A stretch of DNA of 64,000 nt from Azadirachta indica (GCA_022749755.1 CM040440.1:1114824-1178823); one strand, 5' to 3'. Counted from the first letter of the stretch, positions 47,584 through 59,737 are shown. Program-made: numbers and translations. Notes: generated by a model from the letters alone, not told the origin.

Positions 47584-48260
47584 TGTTAATGGAGATCGAG
47601 ACGTGGCCAAATGGTTCATGTTAACATTCCCAAATATTTTCAAGATCTTTTGTAAGGAATCGGTGGTCTAATGACCAGGGCAAGGACAAAAAGGATGAAA
47701 GAGACTTTACAAGACTTAATTATGGAAGTGCAAGACAAAGAAGCTATTTTACAAGATTCTAAGGCTGTTATAAAAGTTTCCAAAACCTCATAAAAAATAA
47801 TCACTTACTTTTATGTGCAAGAAGAAGAATAGCTCTGCGCTACTAAATTCTAATGCCACATGAGAAAATTAGGGCTTTAAAAATTCCTTATTTGGTTTAA
47901 ATTATTTACTTTACATAGCATTAGTTTTCTATTTTATTTAGGATTATTATGTTTTCTAATTAAATTAGAATTTTAGTTTTCTCTTTTATTTGGGGTTTCT
48001 ATTTCTATTTACGTTAAGATTTCTTTTCCTACTTAATTTTGAAATGATGTTTACATGTCTATATAAAGGCTACTACAATGTAAATGAATAATTATCACAT
48101 CATTAATAATATTGAGATATTTTGAGCAAGTGTAACTTTGTCTTGTTGTGTTCTTGGTAAAATACAATATTCTGATTTATTAAAAGAGTGATTAACCTTT
48201 GTCGCGTCTTCAAGATTGGAATTTTAAGGATTCATTTTGTTAAGTTTTAATCTGATCATC
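47584..48260 (+). repeat. Family D LTR, left piece, split by an Athila-like solo LTR
   Basis: Starts TGTTAATGGAGATCGAG and follows the family D LTR at 41093. It continues after the insertion at 49637 (ACAACTTGTTTTCTAGTTCC), to about 49740. Confidence 0.68.
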
Positions 48261-49636
48261 TGATAAATCAATATTTGTCCTAATGTTTTGATATATTTAT
48301 GTTCTTTATTCATGTATTTTATCTTAGAATTTTATTATTTTGAGTTTCTTTTTATTACTTGTAAGAACTATTGTAGAAAGTTCAAAAACAAATCCAAGAT
48401 GCTGAAGGCCTGTATTTGCTGAATATAGTCCGTATTTTCTATCATAACTTTATCCTCAATACTCATATTTGGTGATACAAAATAATTTGAAAACTAGACA
48501 TAATGATTTACAACCTTACATTTCAAAAAGAAAGCAAATGTTGAAGTTTTAAGGATGAAAACTTCAGTTGGAAAGAAGACAACTGGGAGACAAACTTTCT
48601 TTGACATGTGGGAGTGAATTTTGAATAAGTTGTTGACAAAATGAGTAAGAGGGATGACTTTGGAGGGCTGCTGGGGGCTGAGAACGATGTGGGGAAGAAT
48701 TTGGTGAATAATAAGGTTTTCTAAAGAGTGAGTTTTCCATTGAAGGGAGAGGATTGCTGGATTGAAGAGAACATTCTTGCTGGGTAGAATTATCATCTTC
48801 TTCAAAAAGTTGGTGGTGAACCTTCAAAAAAGGAAGCTTTCTTTTAGTTTGTTTATTTTTCAAATATGTTTATAACTTTTGTAATTGGATTCATTTATTT
48901 AAATTTAAGAATGGAAGTGTAAACTATTTTGGGAGTTTGGCTTTGCTATTGAAATGGTACTGAATATTTTGTGAAATATAATTAATTAGAAGGTTGAGAT
49001 TATTTCTTATTCATTAATCTGTATAATTTTGATTATTTGTTGTGAATTTGCTATCTATTATTTATGATTCAAATTAATTTAAGAATTAAGATGTTAGAAA
49101 CATCATCTTACCTTAATTAAACTCTTTTGAACAAGTATTTAAATTGAATTCATTGAGTTGATTTGATTTAAATGGTTAAATGATTTCCTTGTAACAATAA
49201 AATTAATTAAGTAAAGCCTCATATCAAGGATATATTTAATTAATTGTAAGTGAGAATTACCATGATTATTAGAATTCTCTAGATTTAGTGGAAAAACCAA
49301 TAATCTAAAATACATAATGGTTGTTGAATTCACCTTATATTTCAATATCAGATTAGATAACTAGCCAAACCCCATATAATTTCATTGAATTCGACAGAAT
49401 TTTATAGATTTTAAGTTCTTGTAATTTAGTTATTTAATTACTTCAATTGAAATAATTTGAATTTGTCATTTGATTGCATTAGAGTATTTACGATTTTATG
49501 TTTGCTTAAATTAGTAATTAATAGGAAACAATAAAAATTTAAACCATTACAATTCTGCGAGAGATCGACCTCGGGTGAACTTATCATTAGTTATTAATGA
49601 TTCATGCACTTGCGAGCATTTAAAATTTGCACATCA
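48261..49636 (+). repeat. Solo LTR, Athila-like
   Basis: 1376 bp, TGATAAATCAATATTTGTCC to TTTGCACATCA, nearly the same as 26648-28026. It interrupts a family D LTR, as the uninterrupted copy near 41740-41800 shows. I found no clean 5-bp target duplication. Confidence 0.8.
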
Positions 49637-49862
49637 AGTTTTTGATTTACAACTTGTTTTCTAGTTCCTGGGTGCGCATAACAATTGATTCAAAAGCTTT
49701 TAGAATAGGTCGTCTAGTGGATTCTTATTAAATGTTTTGCCAATATTTAAACAATTTGTGAACTTTATTGATCTGAGAAGTGATTTATATTTTTGATCTT
49801 GTAATGAATGCCATGAATTATATGTTAGATAGCAATATAGTGTCATGATTCATGCAGAATTA
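49637..49862 (+). repeat. Family D LTR/leader continuation and unassigned DNA
   Basis: To ~49720 it matches 41765-41835 (AGTTCCTGGGTGCGCATAAC, GGTCGTCTAGTG). The remainder, to 49862, is AT-rich with no recognisable feature. Confidence 0.5.
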
Positions 49863-50290
49863 AGTGCCTGTTTGTTTTGCCTTTTTTATTGGTCAAAAAG
49901 GCTTTTTTAATGATAAAAGTTTTTTTCAAATTTTTTAATGTCATTTGGTTGACAATGAAAAAGAGTTTTTGGAAATTAAAAAAAAACTATTTTCCTTCTA
50001 TTAGAAGAAGCCCAAAATTTGAGTTTTTGACAGTAAAACTTCCCCAGCTTTTTTAAAAGGTAAAATTATCTAAAATATCCTTACTTTATTTTAAAAATTC
50101 TACGCTATTTCTTTAAAATAAAACATTAAAATTTTGTTTATTAAAATAATTACTAAAATTTTTCTCAAAAGTTATTTGTGACAACCAAACGATTGATAAA
50201 CTTTTGTTAAAAGCTCTATTTATAAAATTTCTATAGGTAAAAGCTTTACTTTAAAAAGTTTTATTTGAAAAGTTATACCAAACATACCCT
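49863..50290. mobile_element. Possible hAT-like MITE (428 bp)
   Basis: The ends are imperfect inverted repeats (AGTGCCTGTTTG and, reversed, AGGGTATGTTTGG). Flanking 8-mers CAGAATTA and AAGAATAA agree at six of eight bases, consistent with a decayed 8-bp duplication. No coding capacity. Confidence 0.45.
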
Positions 50291-50715
50291 AAGAATAATT
50301 ATCATTGCTCTTAATGAACTTTTATGTATTTGAATTCACATAGAAATATAGTGAATCAATAAATATAAGTATTTTTGGTAAATCTTGAAAAAGATTATCA
50401 AATAAATTAGGATCATTTGCTGTCAATATTGATGATAATAAATTAAAACAACACAATTTAAGGAATTGAGTTTAATTAGTTATGGTGAAATTTGCTACTC
50501 TAACCTTTTAATCAATTGAAATTCACAATTTTGCTTTGTAAATTTAATTTAAATTTCTGCAATTTCTTATTTATTAAATATTAATTGAATTTTTCAAATA
50601 AATTTAGAATTAATTATCTTCGGTAATTAATAAATCAATTAATTCTCGTGGGAACGATACTAACTTATTATATATTATTTATTAGCGATAATGTGCACTT
50701 ACGTTTATGAACATC
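50291..50715 (+). repeat. LTR-end-like remnant of another gypsy element
   Basis: Very AT-rich, ending AATTCTCGTGGGAACGATAC and GATAATGTGCACTTACG, phrases like those found at Athila/Tat-type LTR ends. No coding sequence. Assignment is tentative. Confidence 0.35.
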
Positions 50716-50789
50716 CACAACAAAAATCTTGGGATTTGGTATCATGTTTGGTGTTGAGTCTTATTACGTCGTTGACAAGGTTCATATCA
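50716..50789 (+). repeat. Family B/C LTR end fragment
   Basis: Matches the last ~70 bp of family B/C LTRs (CTTGGGATTTGGTATCATGT to AGGTTCATATCA). Confidence 0.6.
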
Positions 50790-51290
50790 AGACCTGAACC
50801 TTAGTGGTTACGGTGACTCTAATTTTTAATCAGATAAAAATATTTGAAAGTTGACTTTTGGGTTAGTGTTTACTCTTGGTGGTGAAGCTATAGTTTAGAG
50901 AAGTGTGAAACAATCTAGCATTGCTGATTTAACCATGAAGGCTGAATATATAACAACTTGTGAAACAGTTAAGGAAGAAATATGACCCAAGAAGTTCTTT
51001 ACTGGAAATAGTTCCAAATATGGATAAACTATTAACCCTGCTATATTGTGACAACAATGGGGCAGTGTTGAATTCGAAAGAACCGAGGAGTCACAATAGA
51101 GAGAAGTATATAGAAAGAAAGTATCACCTGATCAGAGAGACTGTGCATCGAGGTGACATGATAGTTATGAAGATAGCATTCGTATACAACCTTGCAATTC
51201 TAAGACATTACCAGCCAAAATGTTTAAGGGTCATTTGGAGGATTTGGAATTGAGAGACATATCTCATCTGCTTTAGGACAAATCGGAGAT
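50790..51290 (+). pseudogene. Ty1/copia RNase H remnant
   Basis: Frames here encode the end of a Ty1/copia pol: GYGDSNF, KSTFGFVFTLGGEAIVWRSV, KQSSIADLTMKAEYITTCE, then CDNNGAVLNSKEPRSHNREK, IERKYHLIRETVHRGD and LRDISHLL. These are the conserved RNase H blocks of copia elements. One stop (TGA at ~50982) and frame changes break it. RT and everything upstream are absent. It is followed by the element's LTR. Confidence 0.88.
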
Positions 51291-52949
51291 TATTAGGGAT
51301 AGTGCCCTAAAAAAATGTAATTTATACACTTTTTGGAATAAATAAAATTGCTATTTCCTTATACTTAATTATGTATATATTAATGCTAATTAAAATTAGA
51401 AAAATCCTAATTTATTTATGTAACTATAATGTTACTAAATATAAGTGTTATATATATAAAAGATTAAAATTAGGGATAATAAACTAAAATTGTCTGTAAT
51501 AAATTAATTAAAACTAGGTTTTTTAATTAAATATTACTATTAGGGTCCATTAACATTAGAAATGTGATAATTTTATTAGAATTATCAATTCAGTAAAATC
51601 ATGATAGAGGCACTTTATATAATATGATTATATAAGATTAGATCAGATATAGTTTAAATTCTTATATGAATTCCGTTACTAGTTGAAAATTCAAATAATA
51701 TCAATAGATGATCATATACAGATCAATTTTAATTCTAAGTAGTCATAAACTCCTATTTATGTTATTAACTTTTTTGAGTTACTTGTTAAGGTTTGTTTTA
51801 AGAATAAGTTCACCATTTGTATTTTAAACATTTAATAGGATAAATAATTAGGAATATGAATTACAGATATAAAATCCATTCCTTCCTATTAGAAGGAAGA
51901 AAAATGGTTCTCTTGAATATTAATTTTAAAACAGAACAATTTGAGCGCTTAATTTATAACTGATTTATAAATTAACTGTTCACTAAAAAATTAATAAAAT
52001 TTAAGAATAAAGATGTAATTAGAGAGATAAAACGAAAAATTGACCTACTTCTAATTATAAATTGTCTATGAAGAGTTAAATTTTATGTAGTAATTATATC
52101 AATAGATTTCAAATTTTTCTAAGTAAAATATATCTATAATATTCAATTATAGATTTTTAGTGGAATAATACTGAAATTAATAAATTGAATTAATTAATTA
52201 ATTAAAGAGTTTAATTAATTATTTAAATTTATTGAGGCTTGAAATTATAGGTCATAGGTCCCAATACCACCTCCTAAATTAATGCAATAAATAATACAAT
52301 AAATAAAATTATTACACTTAATATTTATATATCCAAAAAATAGTTTTTTGAAATACGTATTTTAAATTAAATTAAATTAATTAATTGGTAAGATATTTTA
52401 GGAAAAATATCTTCTTATTGACATCTAAATAATTTAATTGAAGAAATTAAATGGATAAATTCAAAAAATATATTTATGCTCTTTATTTTTTTTAAATATT
52501 AATTTTGAATTAATTAAAATATCACTTCTATTAGAAGTTGTTTTACAAATATAATTAATTAATAAATGTTATTAATTAATTAATTTTTTAATTAAAATTA
52601 TTTTAATTAAAATAAGAGTGATATTAAAAAAACAAAAATTACGGAAATTCAAGAGATTTTTTTGTTTACGTATACTATAGAGAGAAAATTACCTTTTATC
52701 TTAAAATCCTTATATTATAATCCTTATATTATATAAAGAAGCCCACTATTGTTTTTTTATTGATAATGAAGGGGAATTGGTTTACAAACCATTGGTGAAA
52801 GAAAACTTGCAGTAAAATAATTGATAAGCATAAAAAAATTATTTTCTTTTCCTTCTTATTATTTTATATTAAAATTGTATACTTAAATAAATTTTTGAAA
52901 CTCTTATTTTTTTATTGTTTATTCGATAAAATTTTTCAACGCCCTAACA
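51291..52949 (+). repeat. 3' LTR of the copia remnant (putative)
   Basis: Starts TATTAGGGATAGTGCCC after CAAATCGGAGAT, a typical copia polypurine and LTR start (TGTTAGG expected). The likely end is GCCCTAACA at 52941-52949, the inverse of the start. It is very AT-rich. The length (1659 bp) is inferred from the termini only. Confidence 0.55.
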
Positions 52950-53250
52950 CTACACTTCTCCCAATTTAATCCTTAATTGATTTTGTTGTTTCAATTCTTA
53001 GTGATTAGTTTAGTTTAATTTTTAATTAAATTCTTAGTGATTAGTTTAGTTTAATTTTTAATTAATCAAATCACCCTCTTTTATTTAATCTAAGATTTAT
53101 TATTATAAAACGCTGATTTATCTTATTTTCAGTGAAATTGATCTCGTAAAATACATACTGTGTTACACGCAATTTGTATACTTGCGAGTTATAATTGATA
53201 ATTGAGGAGTCGAAAGTGAAATCGCATATTTGTATTCAACTTTCTATGAG
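52950..53250. other. Transition spacer with a 36-bp duplication
   Basis: Between the copia LTR and the 3' side of the bHLH gene. ATTCTTAGTGATTAGTTTAG begins a 36-bp unit present twice in tandem (52994-53065). Nothing coding is visible. Confidence 0.6.
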
Positions 53251-53319
53251 ATCATCAGGGCCTAGAGATCCCACGAATAAAGATGAGCGTAGGTTACACT
53301 ACTGGTATGCATTATTTAA

Positions 53320-53325
53320 TTTATT
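53320..53325 (-). terminator. Poly(A) signal candidate for the bHLH gene
   Basis: AATAAA on the minus strand, about 235 bp after the bHLH stop codon. It would give a 3' UTR of ordinary length. This is a motif match only. Confidence 0.35.
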
Positions 53326-53558
53326 CAGCATTATCATAATCGAAACAAAAAATTGTAAACAGTGAAGGCTACGCTGTTAACGTTTCTATATATTTGACAT
53401 TTTAACTCTTCAAAACAAGCCACAATTTACGTTGGAGGAAATGAAAGACACGCTTGAATGTAATATAAGCCACACATAATTAGAAAAACAGAGAAACTTT
53501 ACGGCAAAGAACAAGAAGAGCCTGGCGTTGTTGTAATTCAGCCCCATGTCCAAGAGCA

Positions 53559-54456
53559 TTATGGGCAGCTACGTACGCCAATTCCATCAACATTTGCTGC
53601 AGCTTCCTCAATTATTCTAAGCATGTGATGAACTGCTCCTGCAATGTCATCTACCGTTATGAGTTGGCATCCTTCTTCAACCTGCATTTAGAATCCTTGA
53701 ATTTTAGCCGGAAAGTCTTTGGTTTTCTAAAATTATAATCCAAGGCTTTAGTTCTAAAAAGGGAAATATTAGAAATGCTAGGAAATAAAGCACTCTTTTC
53801 ATCATGTTCCTCTTCAGTTCAGATGAGAATAATAATACGATCATTAGTTAAAATGCTGAAACGCTCCTAAATATTTGAATGCTACTTTTGAAAATTTCTG
53901 TGTATTTTGCTTAAAATACGTGTATACGTTGTCATTTTTTAGGAAGGGATGTCACTCGCCTGATGAGACATACGAATTTGTAACATGATTATTTAATATT
54001 TTTTGAATGGTTGTTTTAAGCAATGAATGTAATAGTACAAATGTCACATGATGTCACTCACAATAAGATCATAACCCACTAGATTATTAGTAGATTGTCG
54101 AAGAGACTCAGATTCATTTTCTTTTCTTCTCTTTTTATTCTTTTCAATGCTAATGTACATACAAGTTGGGATGTAACAAGAGTTTACATACATACTATTA
54201 TAATATTGTCCAGGATTTACTTCTAAATTTGAACAATTTCTACTCTCAATTACCAGAAAAAATGACTCACAGTGTTTAAGAAATGAATGAACTTAAGCTA
54301 GATTGAACAGTTGCCACCGAGATCGCATACTGTCTCCCTACCTGGGTGTTTGGCTCGAGAGACTTAAATTCGAAGGCGCTGATAATTGTTAAAATGTTAT
54401 AAGTGAAATAATAAAAAAATGAAAATTGTTGAGCTGGGTCCTTTCTTTTTCTTAAC

Positions 54457-54488
<32 letters not shown>

Positions 54489-55500
54489 ATTCTCATACCT
54501 TAGCACTGATAGAGTAGAGGACCATTTGATCCATTTTGGTCACGTTAAGGTGAAGAATAGAGAGGAGAAGAGACTCGAAACCAGCAACTAACTTGGAGAG
54601 CTGTCGAGGACTTCGTCGAGAAAGGATTCGAAGATTTGCATGGGTTTCAATCAAAGTAACCTCGATATCGGCTACCACTGCCTTCGTCTTTGAAGTAAAC
54701 TTGTTGTTTGGAAATTGAGACCGGGTGTACTGAGGATAAACAAAAAGTTGCGCAAAAGGTGGTGGCAGAATTTCGGATGAGTTGCCCTCTTCGTTGTTTT
54801 CTCTAATTACTCCATTTTGTAGTAATTGCAGCTTCTGAGTTTCAAGCGTCTGCAAGAGATGCTCAAGTTCCTTCAAAAACTGTATAGCTCCTCCTACTAT
54901 AGAAGCCTGGTCACCCTAATTCATTCACAAACAATAATTATCAAGTGTTAAAAAGTTATATTAACTACATGTCGTAAGATTTAATGGTAGAAAAATTATG
55001 ACAACACTTACGCATGTAGAGAGAGGTAATTAATTAGAAAAGAGGAATTGAGATTAACGGACAAAAAAAGTTACCCTTTGGACATAAGATTCAGGCATGA
55101 GTGACCGCAAAACAGCAAGATGCTCATTCATTAGTTTTCGCCGATTCCTCTCAACAGCAATATGTGTCATTCTTTGCGTCTCAGCTTCCTCTTTGTTCTT
55201 ACAAAACCTTGGCTTTCTCCTCCTTTTCCTCCTCCCTTGCGCCGCCAAGTTCTGCTTCCAGTCAACGGCCTCCAGCTGCCTCACCCGGCCGCGGCCTAGC
55301 GACAGTAAAGAAGAAGAATTTAAAGCACGCACTTCGTCTTGAGGTAATCTCATAGCATTATTGCCTTTATTACTATCATTAGTTTCTACTGGAAAACTGG
55401 GAGTCTCCAAATTTTCCTGACTGCTAAGCGGAGTTGCGGAGATGGTGTCATAGATGATAAAGTTCAAAAACTCGTTAGAAGAAAGTGCTTCTATCGTCAT
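53559..55500 (-). CDS. bHLH71: bHLH transcription factor, bHLH71-like (subgroup Ia), three exons
   Basis: Three exons, join(53559-53681, 54499-54915, 55075-55500) on the minus strand, give 321 residues. ATG at 55500 opens [14 protein letters not shown], the N-terminal signature of bHLH71-type proteins. A basic stretch RRKRRRKPR (~90-98) is a likely nuclear signal. The basic region holds H113, E117 and R121, the E-box contact residues. Helix-loop-helix runs to ~165 and is split by intron 1 between YVQR and [13 protein letters not shown]-terminal ACT-like domain (~224-308) includes [23 protein letters not shown] and [16 protein letters not shown]. Introns are 159 bp (GTAACT..TTAG) and 817 bp (GTATGA..GCAG) and keep the frame. 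Subgroup Ia includes the stomatal regulators SPCH, MUTE and FAMA and close relatives, and its members bind DNA as dimers in the nucleus. Length and structure look intact. I am sure of the subgroup and fairly sure of bHLH71. Confidence 0.9.
54457..54487. repeat. (AAT)n microsatellite in intron 2 of the bHLH gene
   Basis: About ten AAT units lie 12 bp inside the intron from the exon 2 donor, so length changes could affect splicing. Likely polymorphic. Confidence 0.9.
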
Positions 55501-55989
55501 TTTTCCTTGGTGTTATTTTGTTAAGCACTTCCAAATGAGTTAACAGATTTTATCAATCACCAACTTAATTTTGAGAGATGTAGAGAGGAATATTATTAAA
55601 TTTAAATTTATGTTAGTGTATAGAAGAGAGAAGGATCCGGTGCACGTGAGAGGACCAGGAAAAAGGAGTTGAGCTTTTCTGTTTGCAGAAAGTGAGGGAA
55701 AAAGAAAGGAGCTATGAAGTCGTGCTTGTTTTGGGTTTTGTTTTGCCGATTTCATAGATGATGCCAATACTGACACAGAGGCCTTTTAATTGCAGAGTAG
55801 GTATGTGGGGACCCAAATCTTTATGCAAATATGCAAGCAACGCAAGGAGCTGCGTAAATCTACTCCTCACATTCAAATCTGTATTTTGTTTGCCAGGAAA
55901 TGACTGGCTCACGTACCCTAGATTCTCGTCCCATCCTCATCCATAATGTTATGGAATTGCCTATAATACATTTTGACGTGCTTTTACAG
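55501..55989 (-). promoter_or_regulatory. 5' UTR/promoter of the bHLH gene with a G-box
   Basis: The upstream 490 bp. A G-box CACGTG, the preferred site of many bHLH and bZIP factors, lies at 55643-55648, about 143 bp before the ATG. A weak TATA-like stretch (CTATACACTAACATAAATTT on the minus strand) lies near 55602-55621. The transcription start cannot be placed from sequence alone. Confidence 0.45.
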
Positions 55990-57150
55990 TCTTACATATA
56001 TGTATATATATTTTTCTTTAGATTTTTTTACGAAAAATTGATATATATTCTTAAAGTTCGGGTAAAATAATAGATATCCCTTCAATTGATTTTTAATAAT
56101 TTTGATCTATTAAATTATTATTATTTTTATTTCTAACCTTTAAAAAATTAAAAAAAAAAAAATATTTTTTTATTATAATAATTTATTTCCCATTATTCAT
56201 AATATATTATAATACTAAGAATTAAAATATTAAAATTAAAATTTAATTTATTATTTAATAAAAACTTTAAAAAGTACCATTATAAAAAATTCTAACAATT
56301 AGTTAACTAAATCTATTTACTAAAATATTCTTAACCTTCATATTTTACTATTTTATTATTTATTTAATATTACATTCATTATATTTTCTTTTAAAAGATT
56401 ATGAATCTCATAATTAATATAAATAAAAAAATATAAAAAATACATATACGTTATATTTATTATAAATAAATATAATTAAAAATTTATTTTTTTTCTATAT
56501 TTTTAATAAAAAATAAGTTAAATTATTTAATAAGAATATAAAATATATCAATTACTAATTTTATTAATATATGACACTAAATTTAATTAATATATTATAA
56601 TTTATTACTCTTATCTTATTTCAAAAGTTTATTTTTCTTTTAAATATGTTATTCCTCTTCTAACATGTCATTTGATGAATGTTAAAGTTAAAGAGATATG
56701 TATCATTTGCTTAAACTATAGGACTATTTGTTTATTCTTAAATTCTAAGGGCTATTTATTCTTTTCCCAAATTTCAAGAAGTATATGTCAATTTTTTTTA
56801 TTAAATGTTTTGACTTTCAATTTTTGTGTTTTATATTTTAAATTTTTAAAATTCTAAAATTTATATTAAAATTTTAAACCAAGATTTGGCGCTAATATAA
56901 GTTTCTAGTGAAGTAAATATATGTGTATATACAGTAACTAATAAATAAATATGATAAAAAATAAACTTTAACCCTGCATTGATATAAAAAAAAAACTTGA
57001 AACAATTGGTAAGCCTAAATTAGAGTAATTCTAAAAATTTAGCCAAATACTAATAATATGTTACAAATTGTTTACATTAAAGTGTTAACATGTGCGTGAC
57101 AACCCATTTTCAATACTTCACACTTTCGTCATTTTTGTCTTATTTTGAAT
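55990..57150. repeat. AT-rich MITE-like DNA, related to the foldback cluster
   Basis: Extremely AT-rich. Phrases such as GGGTAAAATAATAGATATCC and GGGCTATTTATTCTTTTCCC resemble the edges of the unit at 57430-59100. No gene is seen. Confidence 0.5.
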
Positions 57151-57410
57151 AGCAAAGATCGATCATATGGGACTGTTAACCATGTGGTTAATTGATCGAA
57201 CGGTGAATACGAAATGGGGATATTGCTGGAAGATATTGTTGTAAGGACCACCTAAGCGCCGTGATAAAGCTAGTGTTAAAAAACTAATCGGGAGTAGCTC
57301 AGCAGTAAGTCTGTCACTTCCATGATCATCCGACGTCTGACACATTTACAGGGCGGTCATTGTGATGTCAATTTTCAGCCCTTATGCTCGTGATGACGTA
57401 AAAAGAGAAA
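57151..57410. other. Low-AT island, unidentified
   Basis: About 260 bp of balanced composition between two AT-rich blocks. A minus-strand open stretch of 60 codons (57163-57345) matches nothing I recognise. It could be a relict of older unique DNA. Confidence 0.4.
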
Positions 57411-57429
57411 TATGAAAAAATTAAAATAT

Positions 57430-59100
57430 ATCTTATAGTTGAGGAATATACAAATATACAAATACCCGTTTGAGGTATATTTTAATTAATTGATTGATTA
57501 ATTAAATATTATTTATATTTTTAAATTTTTAAATAATTATAAATTAAAAATAATTATTATAATTATAATAATTTAGTCTTTATTTTAATTTTTTAACAAT
57601 TTATATTTTATAATTATAACAATTTAGTTTCTATTTTAATATTTTTAATAAGATTTTAAGAATTAAATAATTTTTAATTTATTATTTTAATAAAAATTTT
57701 AAAAAATTATAATAAAAAAAGTTTAATAATGAAGTAAACTGGACCCATATGTTAAAATATGTTTAATTTTTTATTTTTACTTTCTTAATAATAATTTAAT
57801 ATTTAATTGTAAAAAAAATTTAAAATAATTTTTTACTATTTTATTTTTATATACACTATATTTATTTAAAAAATTATATTAAGTTTATTGTATTTATTAT
57901 AAAAATATAAATAAAATATATAAAAGAAGAAAATTTTATATCATGTATTAATAAAATTAATAATTAAATATTATTAATTTACCAATTAAATAAATATCAT
58001 TTGTATTTTCTAAACTTTTATATATTAATAATTTAGATATAATTATTTTTATTATATCAATTTAGTCTTTATTTTAATATTTTACAAATATATTAAAAAT
58101 TAAATAATTTTTTAATTTATTATTTCAATAAAAAATTAAAATAATACTATTATTAAAAAAATTCTAATAATAAGTTAGATCAAACCCATACACTTAAATA
58201 ATTTTAATTTTTTGTTTTACTTATTCAGTAATAATTTAATATTCAATTATATAAAAATTTTAAATAAAAAATATTATTATGACATTTTATTTGTATATAT
58301 AATATATTCATTTAAAAATTATTTAAGTTTTTATTATGTTTTCTTTAAAAAATTATGAAAGTATAAATAAAAAAAAGTACATGTTCTATATGTGCATGTG
58401 TGTGCTATCTTTTTTTATATTTTTATTAAAATTAAAGTATATTATTTAACAATAATATAAAATATATTTAATTATTATTTCTATTAACAAACGATATTAA
58501 ATTTTTCTTTTTTATATGTTTTATTTATATTTTTATAATAAATATAATGAACTTAACATAATTTTTAAATAAATATAGTGTATATAAAAAATAAAATAGT
58601 AAAAAAATATTATAAATTGTTTTTGATAATTAAATATCAAATTATTATTATCAAAATAAAAGTAGAGGGTTAAAAATATTTTGACATACAAATCCGATCT
58701 ACTTCATTGTTAGATTTTTTAATTATAATTTTTTAAAATTTTTATTAAAATAATAAATTAAAAAATTATTTAATTTTTAATATCTTGTTAAAAATATTAG
58801 AGTAGGGACTAAATTGTTATAATTACAAAATATAAATTGTAAAAAAATTAGAATGAGGACTAAGTTATTATAATTAAAATAATTATTTTTTAATTTATGA
58901 TTATTTAAAAATTAGAGATATAAATAATATTTAACTAATTAGTCAACTAATCAAAACAGAAGTTAAGAGAATATTTCTATATTTGTTCAAATTTGAGAGG
59001 GGTATTTATTTTTTTTCAAATATTAGGGGTAAGTGTCTATTCCCCCCAAACATTAGAGAGTATGTGTCAATTTCCCATAAATATAAGAAGAAGAACTATA
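57430..59100. repeat. AT-rich foldback cluster: two direct and one inverted arm
   Basis: Arm 1 (~57480-57950) recurs in direct orientation at ~57960-58400 and inverted at ~58480-58960. For example, TAATTATAACAATTTAGT near 57613 has its complement, ACTAAATTGTTATAATTA, near 58809. The inner spacer phrase ACCCATATGTTAAAATATG has a diverged partner in the direct copy. The right edge ends in GTGTCTATTCCCCCCAAACA-like text. No protein is encoded. Confidence 0.7.
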
Positions 59101-59637
59101 AGCTCAGAGCATTGAAAGGTAATATCGTTTGCAGTGTTCTTTTACACAGTCCAAAATGTTTTCAAATAATAGTAACTTTTTAATTGTCTATTTCGTAACA
59201 CCCAAGTGAAACACAAAGATCAGTATATAAAATTAGGTATAGGATAGTTCAACTTCTTTTTGTAAATAAATTCAAAAACACCTTCAACACAAAAATATTT
59301 ATTAGCAAAACCTTCACACAAAAGTAACTTGTCCATAATTTAAGAATAAAAAGGAAATTTTATTCTAAAAATTTTTTGTTAAGTTGATAAGAAATTTGGG
59401 ATAATTTTTTAGAAATTGATTAAGTTTTCAGTTTTTTACTAGATGTTAGGTTTGTTTAATTTTTAGAATTTTTTTGTCAATATAGATCATATAGGGACTT
59501 ATTTTATTAGATCAAGTTAGTTAAACTCTAATATGTGTATTTATATCATTTTATCAATAAAGTTAGTTAAACCTTAATAATGACGAAAAAATTTGACAAA
59601 TATTTTCAGTTTGAAAGTATACTTGATATTTTTTTTT
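59101..59637. other. AT-rich intergenic DNA
   Basis: No gene, repeat family or signal recognised up to the assembly gap. Confidence 0.6.
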
Positions 59638-59737
59638 NNNNNNNNNNNNNNNNNNNNNNNNNNNNNNNNNNNNNNNNNNNNNNNNNNNNNNNNNNNNNNN
59701 NNNNNNNNNNNNNNNNNNNNNNNNNNNNNNNNNNNNN
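59638..59737. other. Assembly gap (100 N)
   Basis: Exactly 100 N, a conventional length for a gap of unknown size, inside a T-rich stretch. Sequence and distance across it are not reliable. Confidence 0.98.

Noticed and set aside
57293..57350. tRNA-like phrase (GGGAGTAGCTCAGCAGTAAG)
   Set aside because: It resembles a D-arm/A-box, but there is no B-box, no matching acceptor stem and no anticodon arm.
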